A stretch of DNA of 64,000 nt from Epiperipatus broadwayi (Eukaryota > Onychophora > Udeonychophora > Euonychophora > Peripatidae), in assembly GCA_028023455.1 (NCBI GenBank), contig JAQFVV010000012.1:5802499-5866498 (forward strand), in the 5' to 3' direction. The position numbers were made by a program, and so were the translations under genes. Below the pieces are notes generated by a model that was not told the origin of the DNA, ran no database searches, and saw only the letters and a list, made by a program, of their open reading frames with translations. The number at the start of each line of letters is the position of its first letter. The first letter of the stretch is position 1. This document shows positions 24,570 through 36,169 of the stretch, piece after piece.

Positions 24570-25580
24570 CTTGTTTTGCCACAGGGAAGTCATATAGTTA
24601 ATCAATTAGTTTTAAGAGTTTCTATCTCTCCCTGATCACCGAGCCTAAAAAAAGTGAAATAGTATGTAGGTTGGAATGAGTTGTGATGGTTTATGTCACC
24701 CTGGTGGTGATTTATGTATTATCAGCTCATCCTGGCCATTACAATATAAGAGGAAATATATTTGAATTTAAAATATATTTGTATTAAGTAAATATACATA
24801 TAAGTTAAAATATTCATTCCATTAATAAAACAAAGTTATATCTTACACAAACTGAAGGTAATCATCTAAAAAAGTCAAAAAGCTCTCTTATTGTTAACAT
24901 TACAGTGACAGATTAATCACATGCAAATAAAATGTATTAAAAAAGTTTTGAATTGTTAAAGCATTGACTAATTTTGATTTTATAACTAATTGATTTCATA
25001 AATTCAAAATATATAATTGCATCTGTTTTCATTGCAATGGAGAGCATGGAGGAGGTGTCTGCAATATATTTCTTTCTGTATTACTTTCTTTTCTACTTCT
25101 TGAAGTTTGTTCCCTCATTTAACTTATATTCATCTATTTCTGAAAATATATGTCATTCTTTTTTTTTTCAGTAAATATTCTTTATCCTCCTCTTCTATAC
25201 TATATCTGTATTCCAAACTTAAATTTATTCAACATCCATAAGATACAAGTTATATGTTGAGAGAAATAGACTTAAAAAAATATTGTGCACAAGTTTTCAC
25301 TGTTACATGTTTATCATATTTCATTTATAAAGCATGTAAATGCATTAGCAATGGGTTGATCTAAATCTGTTGGTGAAATCTGTTTTTACTGTTGCATCTG
25401 AAAAAGGAATTGTTTTCAAACATATAATAAATTCACTTTTTATAATGCAATGCTTGAGTTGTTGAAAAAAATTTCTTATATGAATATCCAGAAAAATATA
25501 TTTCTGAAATAAGTTTTTGATAGTGAAACTGTATTTTGAGTTAGTGATAGTACTAGATTATTTAAAACTTTTTATACATT
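24570..25580. other. AT-rich DNA, nothing recognised
   Basis: The part nearest 25580 may belong to the 3' region of the minus-strand LINE at 25590-26560. No other feature was seen. Confidence 0.45.
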
Positions 25581-25589
25581 TTCTGTAAA

Positions 25590-26460
25590 GCAATTTCTCT
25601 TTTGATATCTGACATATGAATATGTGAAAAAACATATATCCATATTAAATGAATAGACTTGACCATCCAATAATATTTTACAGTAATATTTAATTGTTTA
25701 TACAGAAGTTTAGTTTTCATCATTTTTGGGCACAATATGTATCAATATTCATTTGTGATGAGAAAGCTATTTTCAAAATTTTTGAATTACACTTCCAAAT
25801 AGTATCATCCAACTTCTCAAGATGGTTATTCTTATCATTTATTTTAGATCTAATTTTAGGTTTTAAAAAATGAGAACATGGTAGGATATAGTCTAAAATT
25901 ATTCTAAATACCATGTCATATGATTGTGCTTCAACCTTTTTTTTTCTTATATGTCAAAGCCTTGACCAGGAAGCGAACCCGAGCCAGCTGCTTGGAAGGC
26001 AGCTATGCTAACCGCTAGGCCACCAATGCTTGACTGCTTCAATCTTTTGTTGCAAATGTTGTATTAGATTACAAGATGTTTCTCTGTTGTTTTGAGAAAA
26101 GTTGAACATATTCCTTTTATTGGGTTAAGAATAAGATGTTACTTTTTGAATATATTTTCAAAATCTTTACATTCTTATTAATATACTTTTCTATTTCTTC
26201 AAAAAAAAATTCTTGTAAAATTAAAATTATCCCATGAGCATAAATGAATTTTTTATATTCTGATTCAGAAACATCATTGAGGAATATATTAAATAAAATA
26301 GGTGGTTGAACAGTCCTGTGACATATTTACATTGGAGACTTTATAAAATTAATTAATGATTTTTATTTGCATTTAAAGATTTTCAAGGCTTTTATATAAA
26401 AAAAACTATTTTTAAACAGAATCATAAGCTAAGGTTAGTTCAATAAAAGTTCCATTGATT
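25590..26460 (-). pseudogene. Jockey-like reverse transcriptase, broken
   Basis: In minus-strand order: motif A as INGTFIELTLAYDSV (26414-26460); motif B/C region as PPILFNIFLNDVSESEYKKF followed by IYAHGI, where the catalytic YADD is degraded (26236-26322); C-terminal KLDDTIWKCNSKILKIAF near 25760-25830, matching the family pattern around LTGTTWGA; and SHIHMSDIKREIAL near 25590-25635, matching the SHIxPPxxRRE pattern. Frameshifts, stops and the SINE break it. The pattern order makes the assignment firm although no frame is intact. Confidence 0.75.
25941..26034 (-). mobile_element. tRNA-derived SINE (tRNA-Gly-like head)
   Basis: On the minus strand it reads GCATTGGTGGCCTAGCGGTT for the D-arm side, then GCTGCCTTCCAAGCAGC (anticodon arm, TCC), then GGGTTCGCTTCC (B box). 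It ends with TTTGACATATAAG and a poly-A run. This follows tRNA-Gly(TCC) closely, but the 3' acceptor strand is changed and the tail is SINE-like. Target duplications TGCTTCAACCTTTT (25927-25940) and TGCTTCAATCTTTT (26035-26048) differ at one base. Confidence 0.85.
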
Positions 26461-26629
26461 ATTAATTTATTTTTTACAAAGCCCACTTGTTAGAAAAACT
26501 TATTCACAGAAATTGTTTGGCCTAAAGAATAAACAATATCCAAATAGATTATTAAAAAGTAAATCCTGTATTATTTAAATATAAAAATATTGTCTTTGGT
26601 AATGTTTCTCTCTTCACTATATATATATA

Positions 26630-29225
26630 ATGATGGGATGGGACTATCTCGGTGGTTGTCCCTGAGGTGATGGAAATTTATCATTGGCCCTCAGTAAACA
26701 AATATTTTAAAATTAAATTTTAAAATAATTTTTACTATTTAAGTGAGCATGAGATTTCTGAGAGATCAGCCCAGCAACTATAAGTATAATTAACCATATA
26801 TCAATCAGCATTATCACTATCTAAAAGTAAGTATGAATACTACTCAAAAGAAATACGAATGATCAACAATAAAAACTAATCAGTCAATCTTATGACTGAA
26901 TTTGAACTGAGTCTATTGTAGACCAGACCAACTATTTATCCTTAGCCAGCTTAGGGCGATTATTTAAACCTTAATTCGGATGCTCCATCTTAAGTTTTCA
27001 TCCCTCAGAATGCATAATAATGAAAACAATAATGTTGGGATATTAAAACATTCTGATCATCATCAATGATTTGGCTACTTAGTACTGGAAAACTATAAAC
27101 TTAATTTCTAATAGACCTAAACTAAATAAAATGTAGTGCATGGGCTTTAAAGAATATACTCTTAGTGCCAACCAGGGTACTGGATGCCCCTAAATACTAA
27201 TATACATTCCTCTTTTACATATCAGACCATTACACTTGGATCTAGCTCAGAGAACATAAGCTCTATTACTGTTATTGTGATCAAGAGATGATACAATACA
27301 ATATTTTAAAAACCATTTAGACTTAAGTCACTGGAATAATTTTAACAAATGAATATAAGTTTATTAATAACAACAGAAAAAAATGAAGTTAAAAACTTTA
27401 GAATATGGCAATACACATATCAATTTATCCTTCTGATTTTGGGTAATATACAATTTAATCACATTGTGATTTACATGATTAATACAAAATACAAGTTATT
27501 ATATTGATTTATAATACCTCTTAATGGGCTTACATAAAATGCATAAATAAATCTGCACAGACATGTGTTATAATTTAGAAATGAACATGAGTTGATATTT
27601 AATAATAAAAATGATTAAAATTTACATATAGTGTTGATTAATAGAAAAACAAAATTCAATTTATTACATTGTGATTTATAATATCTCCTAAAGTGTTTAC
27701 ATGTATTGCATATACATATCCATACAAGTGTACATTTTATAATATACAATGAATATATTTCAATTGGCATTTAATAAAATAAAAAATGATTAAATTTTAC
27801 ATGTGATTACTTGAAACTCATTGATATAAATACATATCCACTCATACATGGGACAATAATTTCTGAACATGTTTGACTTGTCATAAAATAAAATATATGA
27901 TTAAAACTTTTAAGTTATATTTTTAATAATACAAACACCTTTTGCTAGTTTTACTTAAACATGTATATATAATTGCACAAATATGCGATATGATTTCTAA
28001 ACATATTTGAGTTTACCAAAATAATATTATTAACAACTTTAAATTTAAAATGTTTTTTTTATAGTCTAAAAGATTTTTGGAAATCTCTTTCTTTTAAAAT
28101 ATCATTGTCAATGAATTGATTCTTGACTTTTTGATTTTTAATTCAAGCAAAGTTATTACTTGCATTATTTTTTTAAAACAGATTTTAACTGATTTAAAAT
28201 TATTCTCTCTGTATGTGTGTGTGTATATATCACTGTCACTGGTTGCTTTTATTATAACATCTTTAAATTAATCTAAAAAGGTTTTTACAATGTCTTTTAA
28301 ATGAATTATTTTAAAAAAACTCACTTTATAGAAATATGACATAATGCATTTATATGTGGTTCCTTGTATCTAGATACATCAGCATACACATAATTTAATT
28401 CTTCAAGCTTTCTTTTGGTGAGACAGGTATGTCATCATTAAGAAAGGTATAATCAGATAATTTGTTGATATTGATTATTTCCCTCCAACTTCAGGCAAGA
28501 AAACTCTCTAGCATTGGATTTTAGGTAATCCAGCTGTTTTTAGAACATATTTGTAGCCATGAAACACAAAGAAGTTGAATCATTTCCTCCATGTGAATAC
28601 TAACTCCACCATCATGAACTATAGAGCAACTTCTGCCCTTGCTCTCCTTGCATTCTTACATCTTCATGGTAGTTTTCTATTCTGCTCTGGACTATTCAGT
28701 TAGCCAACTATTCTGACCAGCTATAATTACTGCAAACTACAGCAAACTATTAGCCAACTCTTCCCAAAAAAACTATTAGCCAAACTAAACTATTCTTTTT
28801 ATCAATTCTTTGTATATGGTCAACTGCAGTGACAAAAACACTAAATTAAAACTGTTTTTAATTAAAAACTGTTTCATACCTCTCTAATCCTATTGAAAAC
28901 AACTTTAAAATTTTATCAAAAGTCTGATCTACAAAGATTTTTTTAAAAATAGATAGAGAAATGTATACAAGCATTAATTAAAAGATTTCCAAGATAGATA
29001 ATAAAAATGTTTACAATTATCAGTTCTATTTTATCATAAAACATGTTGGTTTTTAATTTCAAAATCAAAGTACATTATTATTATTTATTTATACCATTTT
29101 AAACTGTTTAATTTATAATAAAATTTTATTTTAAATTCAAAATTATTTATTCCAGGAAATGTAGAAAAATATCTACAAATTTTTTGTCTATGTTTATTTT
29201 ACTTTTCCTTTCAACTTTTTATATA
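26630..29225. repeat. Long non-coding dispersed repeat, copy B (~2.6 kb)
   Basis: This is the partner of 18035-20700, in the same orientation. It starts GATGGGATGGGAC and ends ACTTTTCCTTTCAAC before (TA)n. The interior keeps four spaced units around 27555, 27700, 27840 and 27975 with decayed forms of the GCACAC/GTGTGC dyads. Each unit is followed by TTTCTAAACATATTTGA-like sequence. There is no coding frame. Confidence 0.75.
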
Positions 29226-29321
29226 TTTGTGCACACACATTATGCTATTTTGTGCTTTTTAACAGAAGTGTTATGATATATATTTATATAAACATTAAAA
29301 GCATAATGCTAATCTAGTTAA

Positions 29322-29404
29322 TAAATAATCAAAATTATTACAAATTCACAACTCAATTAACTAGTCGGGTTGAGTTATGAATTTGGGATAATTTTGATTA
29401 TTTA
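29322..29404. repeat. Small hairpin, ~34-bp arms
   Basis: AAATAATCAAAATTATTACA...CAACTCAA at 29322-29357 is complementary to 29370-29404 around a short loop containing ACTAGTCGGG. It may be an isolated mini-fold-back. Confidence 0.7.
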
Positions 29405-29501
29405 TATGTATAAGAATAAATTATAATATTTTATTAAAAATTAAATCAATAACAAAAAAATTCATTCTATTTTAAAAATAGCCCTTTAATTTTCATATAT
29501 A

Positions 29502-29916
29502 TACAAAACAAACCACATGCAAACTTTTTCATAAATCTTGATTTATTTATTACATGAAACTATTATAAAATACAAAAAAATACTCCAACATTTTGACTAT
29601 ATTCTTTTATAGTCTTTATCAAGGAACAACTAAAAATACATAAAAGCAATAAATATATATATACACATTTTACAAATATTTAAGAAACAAATGTAATGGA
29701 AATTTAAGATTGTTTGATAGAAGAGTTTTAAGGTAAGAGTTATTTGTTGTTATTATGTATTTGGATTATTATGGAATATTTGGATTTATATTATTGTTTT
29801 TCTGTAATTTTTCATGGTTCTTTGATAAAGATTATAAAAGAATATAGTCAAAATGTTTGATTAGTTCATATAATAAAACAAGATTTATAAAGAAATTTGT
29901 GTGTCATTTGTTTTAT
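29502..29916. mobile_element. Fold-back element (~415 bp)
   Basis: The inverted arms include ATAAATCTTGATTTATT...TATGAAAC on the left and its counterpart at 29850-29905. A stronger inner pair is TTTTGACTATATTCTTTTAT (29597-29616) with its complement at 29838-29857. The middle of about 180 bases is unpaired. A half-copy with related motifs (GACTGTCTAGCAGTCTTCATCAA) appears at 39060-39170. Confidence 0.75.
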
Positions 29917-29925
29917 ATATATATA

Positions 29926-30865
29926 ATAACAATCAATCCTTAAGGCAGTAGTCTTCAACCTTTTCACACCTGCAGACTAGCAAAAATAAGGATAAGATTT
30001 CATGAACCAGCAGAAGTCTACAGATAAAGTTTTTAAAGATGTAAACTGCTTAGCCTTAGATGAGCATAATTGTTATAACTGACCAAAACAACACACTAGT
30101 CACTGTGTATTGTAATGGTGTTGTTTACCTTCACATGCTGAACACTATTTCTCAAGTTGCACAGTCATACTGTTACAGAAAACAGTGCAATAACAACCAT
30201 TCTCATTAATGTGCCTGCATTGTTACGATTTACATATAAACATGCAAAAGTAAAATGTTATTCACCTGAATGTTGGAAAATAGTGTAATTACATGTCAAT
30301 GATCATGATAAATGTAATATCTGTATTTAATGTTAAATATACAAAATGAAGTTATATATATATATATGGGGTTTGTATAATAAAAAACTTTTTTTCTTTT
30401 AATTTTGAATTTTTTTAGAAAAATAATAAAAAATTTAATTCTAACACACACACCCTCCATAAACATCTGTGATAACTAGAAAAACAAAATTTATGCATGA
30501 TTGATTAGATTTTGTTTTTGATCTGTTTCTTTTTTTTTAATTGGGTAAAAATGAGATGTTATATTAATTAAAAGTTTAAAATCTTATTATTTTGTTATTA
30601 CAAACTTTCCTGCCAGTCTAGCTGGACCAGCAAAAAACCTCTGTGGCCCGGCACTGGTCCTCAGACCAAGGGTTGAAGACAACTGCCTTAAGGTATCAAT
30701 AATTTCAATCTGTAATCAAGGCAACCTCCTATAATAATAAAGGTCGTATACCACCTATATCTACAGTCTTATATGTTTATTGTTAAAGGAAGTTGCCTTG
30801 ACTACAGGTTGAGATTGTTTTGACTACAGGTTGAGATTGTTGATAGCTTAAGGATTGATTGTTAT
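29926..30865. mobile_element. Fold-back element disrupted by a nested hAT
   Basis: Outer inverted repeats are ATAACAATCAATCCTTAAG (29926-29944) and its exact complement at 30847-30865. After removal of the hAT at 29946-30685, the left arm continues as TATCAATAATTTCAATCTGT...CAAGGCAACCTCC and pairs with 30790-30846. The right arm has a short duplication (GACTACAGGTTGAGATTGTT twice, 30799-30842). Without the insertion the element is roughly 190 bp. Confidence 0.85.
29946..30685. mobile_element. Non-autonomous hAT transposon, 740 bp
   Basis: It begins CAGTAGTCTTCAACC and ends GGTTGAAGACAACTG, imperfect terminal inverted repeats. A perfect 8-bp duplication CCTTAAGG flanks it (29938-29945 and 30686-30693) and fits the nnnTAnnn rule. 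Subterminal GGCCCGGCACTGGTCC and TGCAGACTAGC blocks are hAT-like. No transposase frame remains. Its position inside a fold-back arm makes it younger than that fold-back. Confidence 0.9.
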
Positions 30866-31179
30866 CATCTACATTTATAAGCCAATTAAAGCCTCAAGTA
30901 ATTGGCTTTATTGACATAGTAAATATATAATATATATACTGTATATATTTATTTCTCAAGAGGGTGGTGCTAGATTGCTTAACCATGTGGGGTAATTTAA
31001 TATTTGATAAATTAATATATATATGAAAAAGTTTCATATATTTACTTATTACATAGAATTATTCACTATTTTAACTTATTATGAAATATATATATACTAC
31101 TTATTAAATGGACATTTATATGAAAAAAATGAATTTTTCAATAATGAATATAATTATAAGAAGTAAATTTAAAAAGTAA
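30866..31179. other. AT-rich spacer
   Basis: It contains (TA)n tracts at 30925, 31015 and 31087. Nothing else was recognised. Confidence 0.6.
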
Positions 31180-31193
31180 GTATATTTGTAGTA

Positions 31194-31746
31194 AACCACT
31201 AAACATCACATGATCACCATTTCTATACTAGCACATAATTGTTGTAAACAAAGGCACAGGGTGGTACTACTGTATGGAGAGTTTTGCCTTTGTTTACAAC
31301 AATTATGTGCTAGTATAGAAATGGTGATCATGTGATGTTTAGTGGTTTAACACCAATCCTGCCTAATAGGATAGTGGTGGCTATGGTTGTTTAAGAGCCA
31401 AAGACACCAAAATGTATGGGTGCTGAATTGAGTTCAGACCCATATGACTATATAAGCTATTGAGCTTAGATTGAAGATATTAACAATGTTTTCAATTTCA
31501 TTCTCATAGTTTGGTAGTAAAGTAAAGTTAAAAGGTGGCTGCTGGAGGGTTGCATTTGATCCTAAGATCTAGGTGCAGTGCTCTCAGATCCAAGGCTCCT
31601 CACTGATGATGGCCACAAGCCAGAAACTAGTCTGGAGATATTGGGTGAGTAGGCACTAGATAGGATTTTATGCACAAGCCTTCTGGTATCCATTGATTAC
31701 TCTGTTTGGCAAAGGGTGGCACTACTGTATGGAGAGTTTTGCCTTT
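31194..31746. mobile_element. Composite repeat with palindromic head and 14-bp direct flanks
   Basis: GTATATTTGTAGTA flanks it on both sides (31180-31193 and 31747-31760). The first 155 bases (31192-31349) are a hairpin with ~64-bp arms ending CACTAAACATCACATGATC. The remaining body is linear: TATGGGTGCTG, TGGCTGCTGGAGGG, CACAAGCCAGAAACTAGTC, then CACTACTGTATGGAGAGTTT at the right end. That right-end block is also the loop of the head hairpin. A weak B-box-like AGTTCAGACCC lies near 31433. Long direct flanks suggest target-primed insertion rather than a cut-and-paste transposase. Confidence 0.75.
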
Positions 31747-31760
31747 GTATATTTGTAGTA

Positions 31761-32279
31761 CTTAGAAAATAATGTGCAATGAAGATAAAGGTAATAAGTT
31801 GAATAATATGTATTTTATTTATTATGAGAACTGACTGGAAAATAAAATAATAAAAGAAAAATATAATATATTATTCAAAGTTCTTATTAATTTAATAAAA
31901 AAAACAAAAACTTCATAGTTTTATTAAAGTAAATAAAACCAATTAATTAAATTAAATATTAACAAATCATTGTATTATTTTTATGGAAATGCATATATTT
32001 TTATTAAGATTAAACTACATAAAAATAAATCAATTAAAGTTATTTATTTCTAATGATATTATTCTATAAAAATTCAATAAGTATTCAAAAAGGATATGGG
32101 TATTTTTGTATAAATAATATAGAATCCATTATAAAAAAAATTATATGATTTAATATAAACTAGAATATGAATACAATGGATATAGGAAAAATATAGTGAA
32201 GTATATCAATATTATAAAATGTAGAATTATTAATCAATAAATCTTAACCAATATATGCATAATCAAACATAACAAATAT
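31761..32279. other. AT-rich DNA, nothing recognised
   Basis: No frame or repeat partner was seen. Confidence 0.6.
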
Positions 32280-32829
32280 TATAGAAGAATGTCTGAATTT
32301 TATTTTTGTAAAAATGCCACTTTATTAATAATTGTATCTTTGATGGCTAATAGTCTGCTGTTAACTGAAATAAGTAAGACTCTTTCATTCCTCTTTAAGG
32401 TTAAAGAAACAGAATCACCCAAATTCCTAATATGAACTCCATGTTATTATTATTATTGAAGATCCTTATTACTGTGTGATTATTTTTATAGTAAAAGAAT
32501 ATAGATGATTTGCTCTCGACAGCTATTAGTAATGAGTTTATTGGTTTTTTACCTTTAAAATTAAGACTAAAAAGAGCATGATCTTTCTTGTTAGTAATTG
32601 AAATATCAAATGAATTTTTGTAGGCAGGAATAATATATGTGATGTGTTCTTTTTTATTAGATATTTACAATCTGACAGAAAAAATTAAATTGTCTTTATA
32701 ATAAGGAGAATCTAAAGGCATTAGCTAAGATAGCAGTTAGCAGCCAAAAGCTGACAAGACTAAAAATCCACTGATTGTAGACCCTGGATATTTACATCTT
32801 TAGATTATTTCAAATAAAGAAAGATTTCA

Positions 32830-33380
32830 TAAATTGGAAGAACTGTGTTATAAAATTAGAAGAAAAAATAAAGAGACAATTGATTTGAAAATTGGATATG
32901 TATTGTATTATAAAACCCAAATAATGGAAATACAAGTGGAGAGGGATTTATTTTAAATAATAATTGGAAGAATAATATTGTGGATATATATATATGGTAT
33001 ATCAGAGAGGGAATATAGAGTTTAGTTATTCGACCTGATGAAAAATTCCAAATACAGATAATCAAAGTCTATGTCTTAACAAGATTTCATTATGATAAAT
33101 AATTAGAGAATTTATATATAGATGTGCAAAATACTTTTGATTATATCTAATAACATTTAAAAATTGTCATGGGAGATTTTAGTGCAAGAAGTGTGAAATG
33201 ATTGTGGAAGTAAAAATGGATAAACTTAGCTATAATAACAGTAGAATTGTAGAATTTGTGAAAAAGAAAAAAAATTGTGAATTCTTGTTTGAAAAAATAG
33301 ATATGGAAGTATTCAAATAAAGATACAGCAAAAAGTAGATTATATTTTTATTAACAGAAAATATATATTTCAATATTGCA
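32830..33380 (+). pseudogene. RTE-type LINE endonuclease, broken
   Basis: Traces include SGEGFILNNNW near 32935, FQIQIIKVYVLTRFHYD near 33050, and HLKIVMGDFSAR near 33165, which is the GDFNA motif of EEP endonucleases with Asn changed to Ser. VDYIFINRKYIFQ near 33337 is the ExDFIL region. The domain would nick target DNA for retrotransposition. Stops and shifts make it non-functional. The frame breaks at about 33388, where unrelated sequence begins. Confidence 0.75.
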
Positions 33381-33387
33381 ATGTTCG

Positions 33388-33945
33388 TAAATCTTTGGAA
33401 GTTGGGGTCAAAAATTTGCAGCAGAAATCACATGCATTCCAGGAATGAATTAATTACTAATGTGTTGAACTGTGAAAAAATTAAAACATGCCTGCAAAAT
33501 TGTCTTTATTACACTTTTATATTTATTTTAAATTTCAATCTAAAAATTGTTAAACAAAAATATAAGAAGACAAACATCAAAGCCAAAAAAAAATTGCAGT
33601 GGCCATTTTTTATATATAAGAGATATATTTATTGCAAGTATGTATTGAAATGCAATTAAAAAAAACACTACAGGTTTGTTTTTATTATATTTACATAAAA
33701 ATCAATAATTTTTTACTTATTTGCAGTTACAATCCAGAAATTATTTTTACAAATATATCAATAATGATTCCAAAAGCTGCAATATCTCTCAATTATAATT
33801 TATTATAGAATATCACACATTCTTTTTACCAAACATGTTATATCAACATTGATGGCTGAAACATTATTGCTTAATATTAGTCACATACAAATACACAGTG
33901 ATGATCATAAACCTATACATTCCATATATATATACAATTCAAATC
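33388..33945. other. Unassigned insert within LINE copy 1
   Basis: This segment lies between readable endonuclease sequence and the fold-back, and has no counterpart in the copy at 47.6-47.7 kb. The frame at 33381-33659 is mostly accidental. It may be a further insertion, but I see no termini or target duplication. Confidence 0.4.
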
Positions 33946-34345
33946 AAAGCAAAACTCTCCATACAGTAGTGCCATCTTGTGCCAACAAGAGCAATCAATG
34001 GATGCCAGAAGGCTTGTGCATAAAATCCCTATCTAGTGCCTACTCATCCAATATCCCCAGACTAGTTTCTGGCTTGTGGCCTTCATCAGTGAGGAGCCTT
34101 GGATCTGAGAGCACTGTACCTAGATCTTAGGATCTAAGGCTCCTCACTGATGAAGACCACAAGCCAGAAACTAGTCTGGGGATATTGGATGAGTAAGCAT
34201 TAGATGGGAATTTTATGCACAAGCCTTCTGGCATGCATTGATTACTCTAGCTTGCTGTGTGTGGCAATATGTATAGTGAGTTTTGCCTATTTTAAAACAA
34301 TTATACACAAGCATAAGAAGTGGTGGTCATGTGATGTTTATTGGC
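33946..34345. mobile_element. Inverted-dimer fold-back of the 31-kb family
   Basis: The left arm (33946-34108) reads the complement of the 31.55-31.74 kb body: CTCTCCATACAGTAGTGCCA, GAAGGCTTGTGCATAAAATC, CCCCAGACTAGTTTCTGG. The right arm (34131-34290) repeats it in the opposite direction, meeting around TGTACCTAGATCTTAGG. The right side continues into CATGTGATGTTTATTGG, the family terminus; the left side lacks it. Two copies of one half-element are joined head to head. Confidence 0.85.
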
Positions 34346-34349
34346 TTAA

Positions 34350-36110
34350 TATGAAAATATTATTAAATGATTCATTTAGAAATTGATCAATTGGAGTTTT
34401 ATCAAATGGTTAAAAAAAAAGAGTTAATAATAATATAAAAAAATATAATTGGGAATTGGCAATGAAGGCTTTTTTCAATGAGATAAAAAAAATAAAGGTT
34501 CAAAAGATTACATCTTGATATGAAAAAAAAAATTATTTCTGCAATAAAAAGAAAAGAGGGAACTATTACTAAAAAGAGAGATGGCATATTAGAATGTGTA
34601 GAAGAGTTCTACAGAATTATAATAGAGAACAAGAAAATTAATATTCTCTAAAGTTATTATGTTTTCTCAATACCCAAACATTTTAAATAAATACGTGAGA
34701 TGGGCAATTAAATGTATGAAAAAGAGTAAAGCTTCAGAAAATGATAAAATTTATAATCAATATCTTAAAAGAAACAGATCAAGAGGTAGAAAAAATGTAT
34801 TGATAAAGTCATACACTAAATATGTCACCTGATAAAAATGTATCAGATGATGGAAACAATGTAGTAGTAATACTCATATTTAAGAAAAGAGATGAACATA
34901 TTAGACATTGCATTCCCATTATTTTTTATCAAGTATTTACTCAGGTTATTATAACTCATCTTTATACAAAGCTTTGATTCAAACTAACCAACAGAACAAA
35001 CTGGATCTAAAAGTGATTTTAACGCAGTGAATTATATCCAAGTACTGGAAAAAATTATAGAAAGATCCTATGAATATGAGTTGCTATTATGCTTTGGATT
35101 TGAAAATCATTTAAAAGATATTTGATTTTATAAGCATTTCTAGTGATTAAAGTATTGGATTATCAAAATATAAACACTGTATATTGTCATATTCTGAAGA
35201 ACATATTTCAAAATGCAATAGCAATAATTAGATTACACAGTTATACTAAATTGATTACCATTAAGAAAGATATGCATCAGAGTGATTCTTTCTCTCCAAA
35301 ACTTTTTACAGGAATTTTACAAAGAGTATTTTTTGAATTAAAATGAGAAAATAAGAGGATATTTAAGTTGCCTAGATTTTTCATATAATGTGGTTGCTTT
35401 TGCAAATAATACTCCAGAGCTTCAGTAAATGCTGCAAGAGTTATCAAATAAAAATAAGAAAATAGAACCAAAGCTAAATGCTAAAAAGATTAAAATAATG
35501 TTCAATGGATTTTTTCAGAAGAAGAAAACAAATATTAACAATCATGGATTAGAAGTTATCAATTACAAATATTTTGGTCAGATTATTAATACAGATGCAG
35601 TCATAGTTGATGAAATTAATCATAGAATTAAATTTGGATGATGTACTTTTGGGATAAATAATTTAATTTTAAAAGGAAATAATTTTACATATTTGGGGGG
35701 TTGGGAAAGGTTTTTAATAGATGTGTTTTAACACTACTTATTTCTGGATCTGAGATTTGGACAGTTATCAAAAGTGCAATATAGACACTTTAGATCACTC
35801 AGTGAAATGTGTAGAGATGTGTGTTGAGAATAACAAGAAGAAGCCAAAAATGAAATTGTTGGATTAAAGAATGAATAGGTATCATTAAAAGAATTAACAT
35901 AATGAAATTGAGCTGATCTGGACATGTTTATAGAAGATATGATAATATAAAATATAGTTAAAGTCTTAAAGTGGATTCTTATGGCTTGTAAAAGACATTA
36001 AGTGAAATAATGATGAAATAAGGAAGATTACTGGTATGAGAAAAGAGCTATGTTCAGAGAATTTGGATTAAACTCGGAGAGACTTTTATTTTGAAGTGAA
36101 TTATTAAAGT
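34350..36110 (+). pseudogene. RTE-type LINE reverse transcriptase, broken
   Basis: Order of traces: NNNIKKYNWELAMKAF near 34430; KCMKKSKASENDKIYNQYL near 34715; NIFQNAIAIIRLH near 35200; SFSPKLFTGILQ near 35295, the motif-B region; FSYNVVAFANN near 35385, where FADD is lost; NAKKIKIMFN near 35480; and YFGQIINTDA near 35570. ITGMRKE near 36032 belongs to the C-terminus. The catalytic Asp pair is missing and stops are frequent. Confidence 0.8.
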
Positions 36111-36169
36111 ATGATAATGATAATGATTTTTGATTTTTACATTATCTAGTTGAAAGATTAAGTGGTTTT

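Larger units (their letters stand above)
25590..26560 (-). mobile_element. Jockey-like LINE relic, minus strand
   Basis: Reverse-transcriptase and C-terminal traces are in consistent minus-strand order (see the pseudogene entry). A tRNA-Gly-like SINE has inserted within it at 25941-26034, so the LINE is the older of the two. It differs from the LINE classes at 6.2, 14.4 and 32/46 kb. Confidence 0.75.
32280..36115 (+). mobile_element. RTE-type LINE, copy 1, heavily interrupted
   Basis: The 5' region (32530-32900) matches the 5' region of the copy at 46170-46640. Endonuclease traces follow at 32830-33380, RT traces at 34350-35700 and a C-terminal tail ending near 36110 with TGAAGTGAATTATTAAAG. 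A segment of unknown origin at 33388-33945 and the fold-back at 33946-34345 interrupt it between endonuclease and RT. Protein order (EEP endonuclease, RT, short C-terminus) matches LINEs often annotated as craniofacial development protein 2-like. Confidence 0.8.

Noticed and set aside
33849-34130. 93-codon frame as a gene
   Set aside because: Most of it reads through the left arm of the fold-back at 33946-34345.
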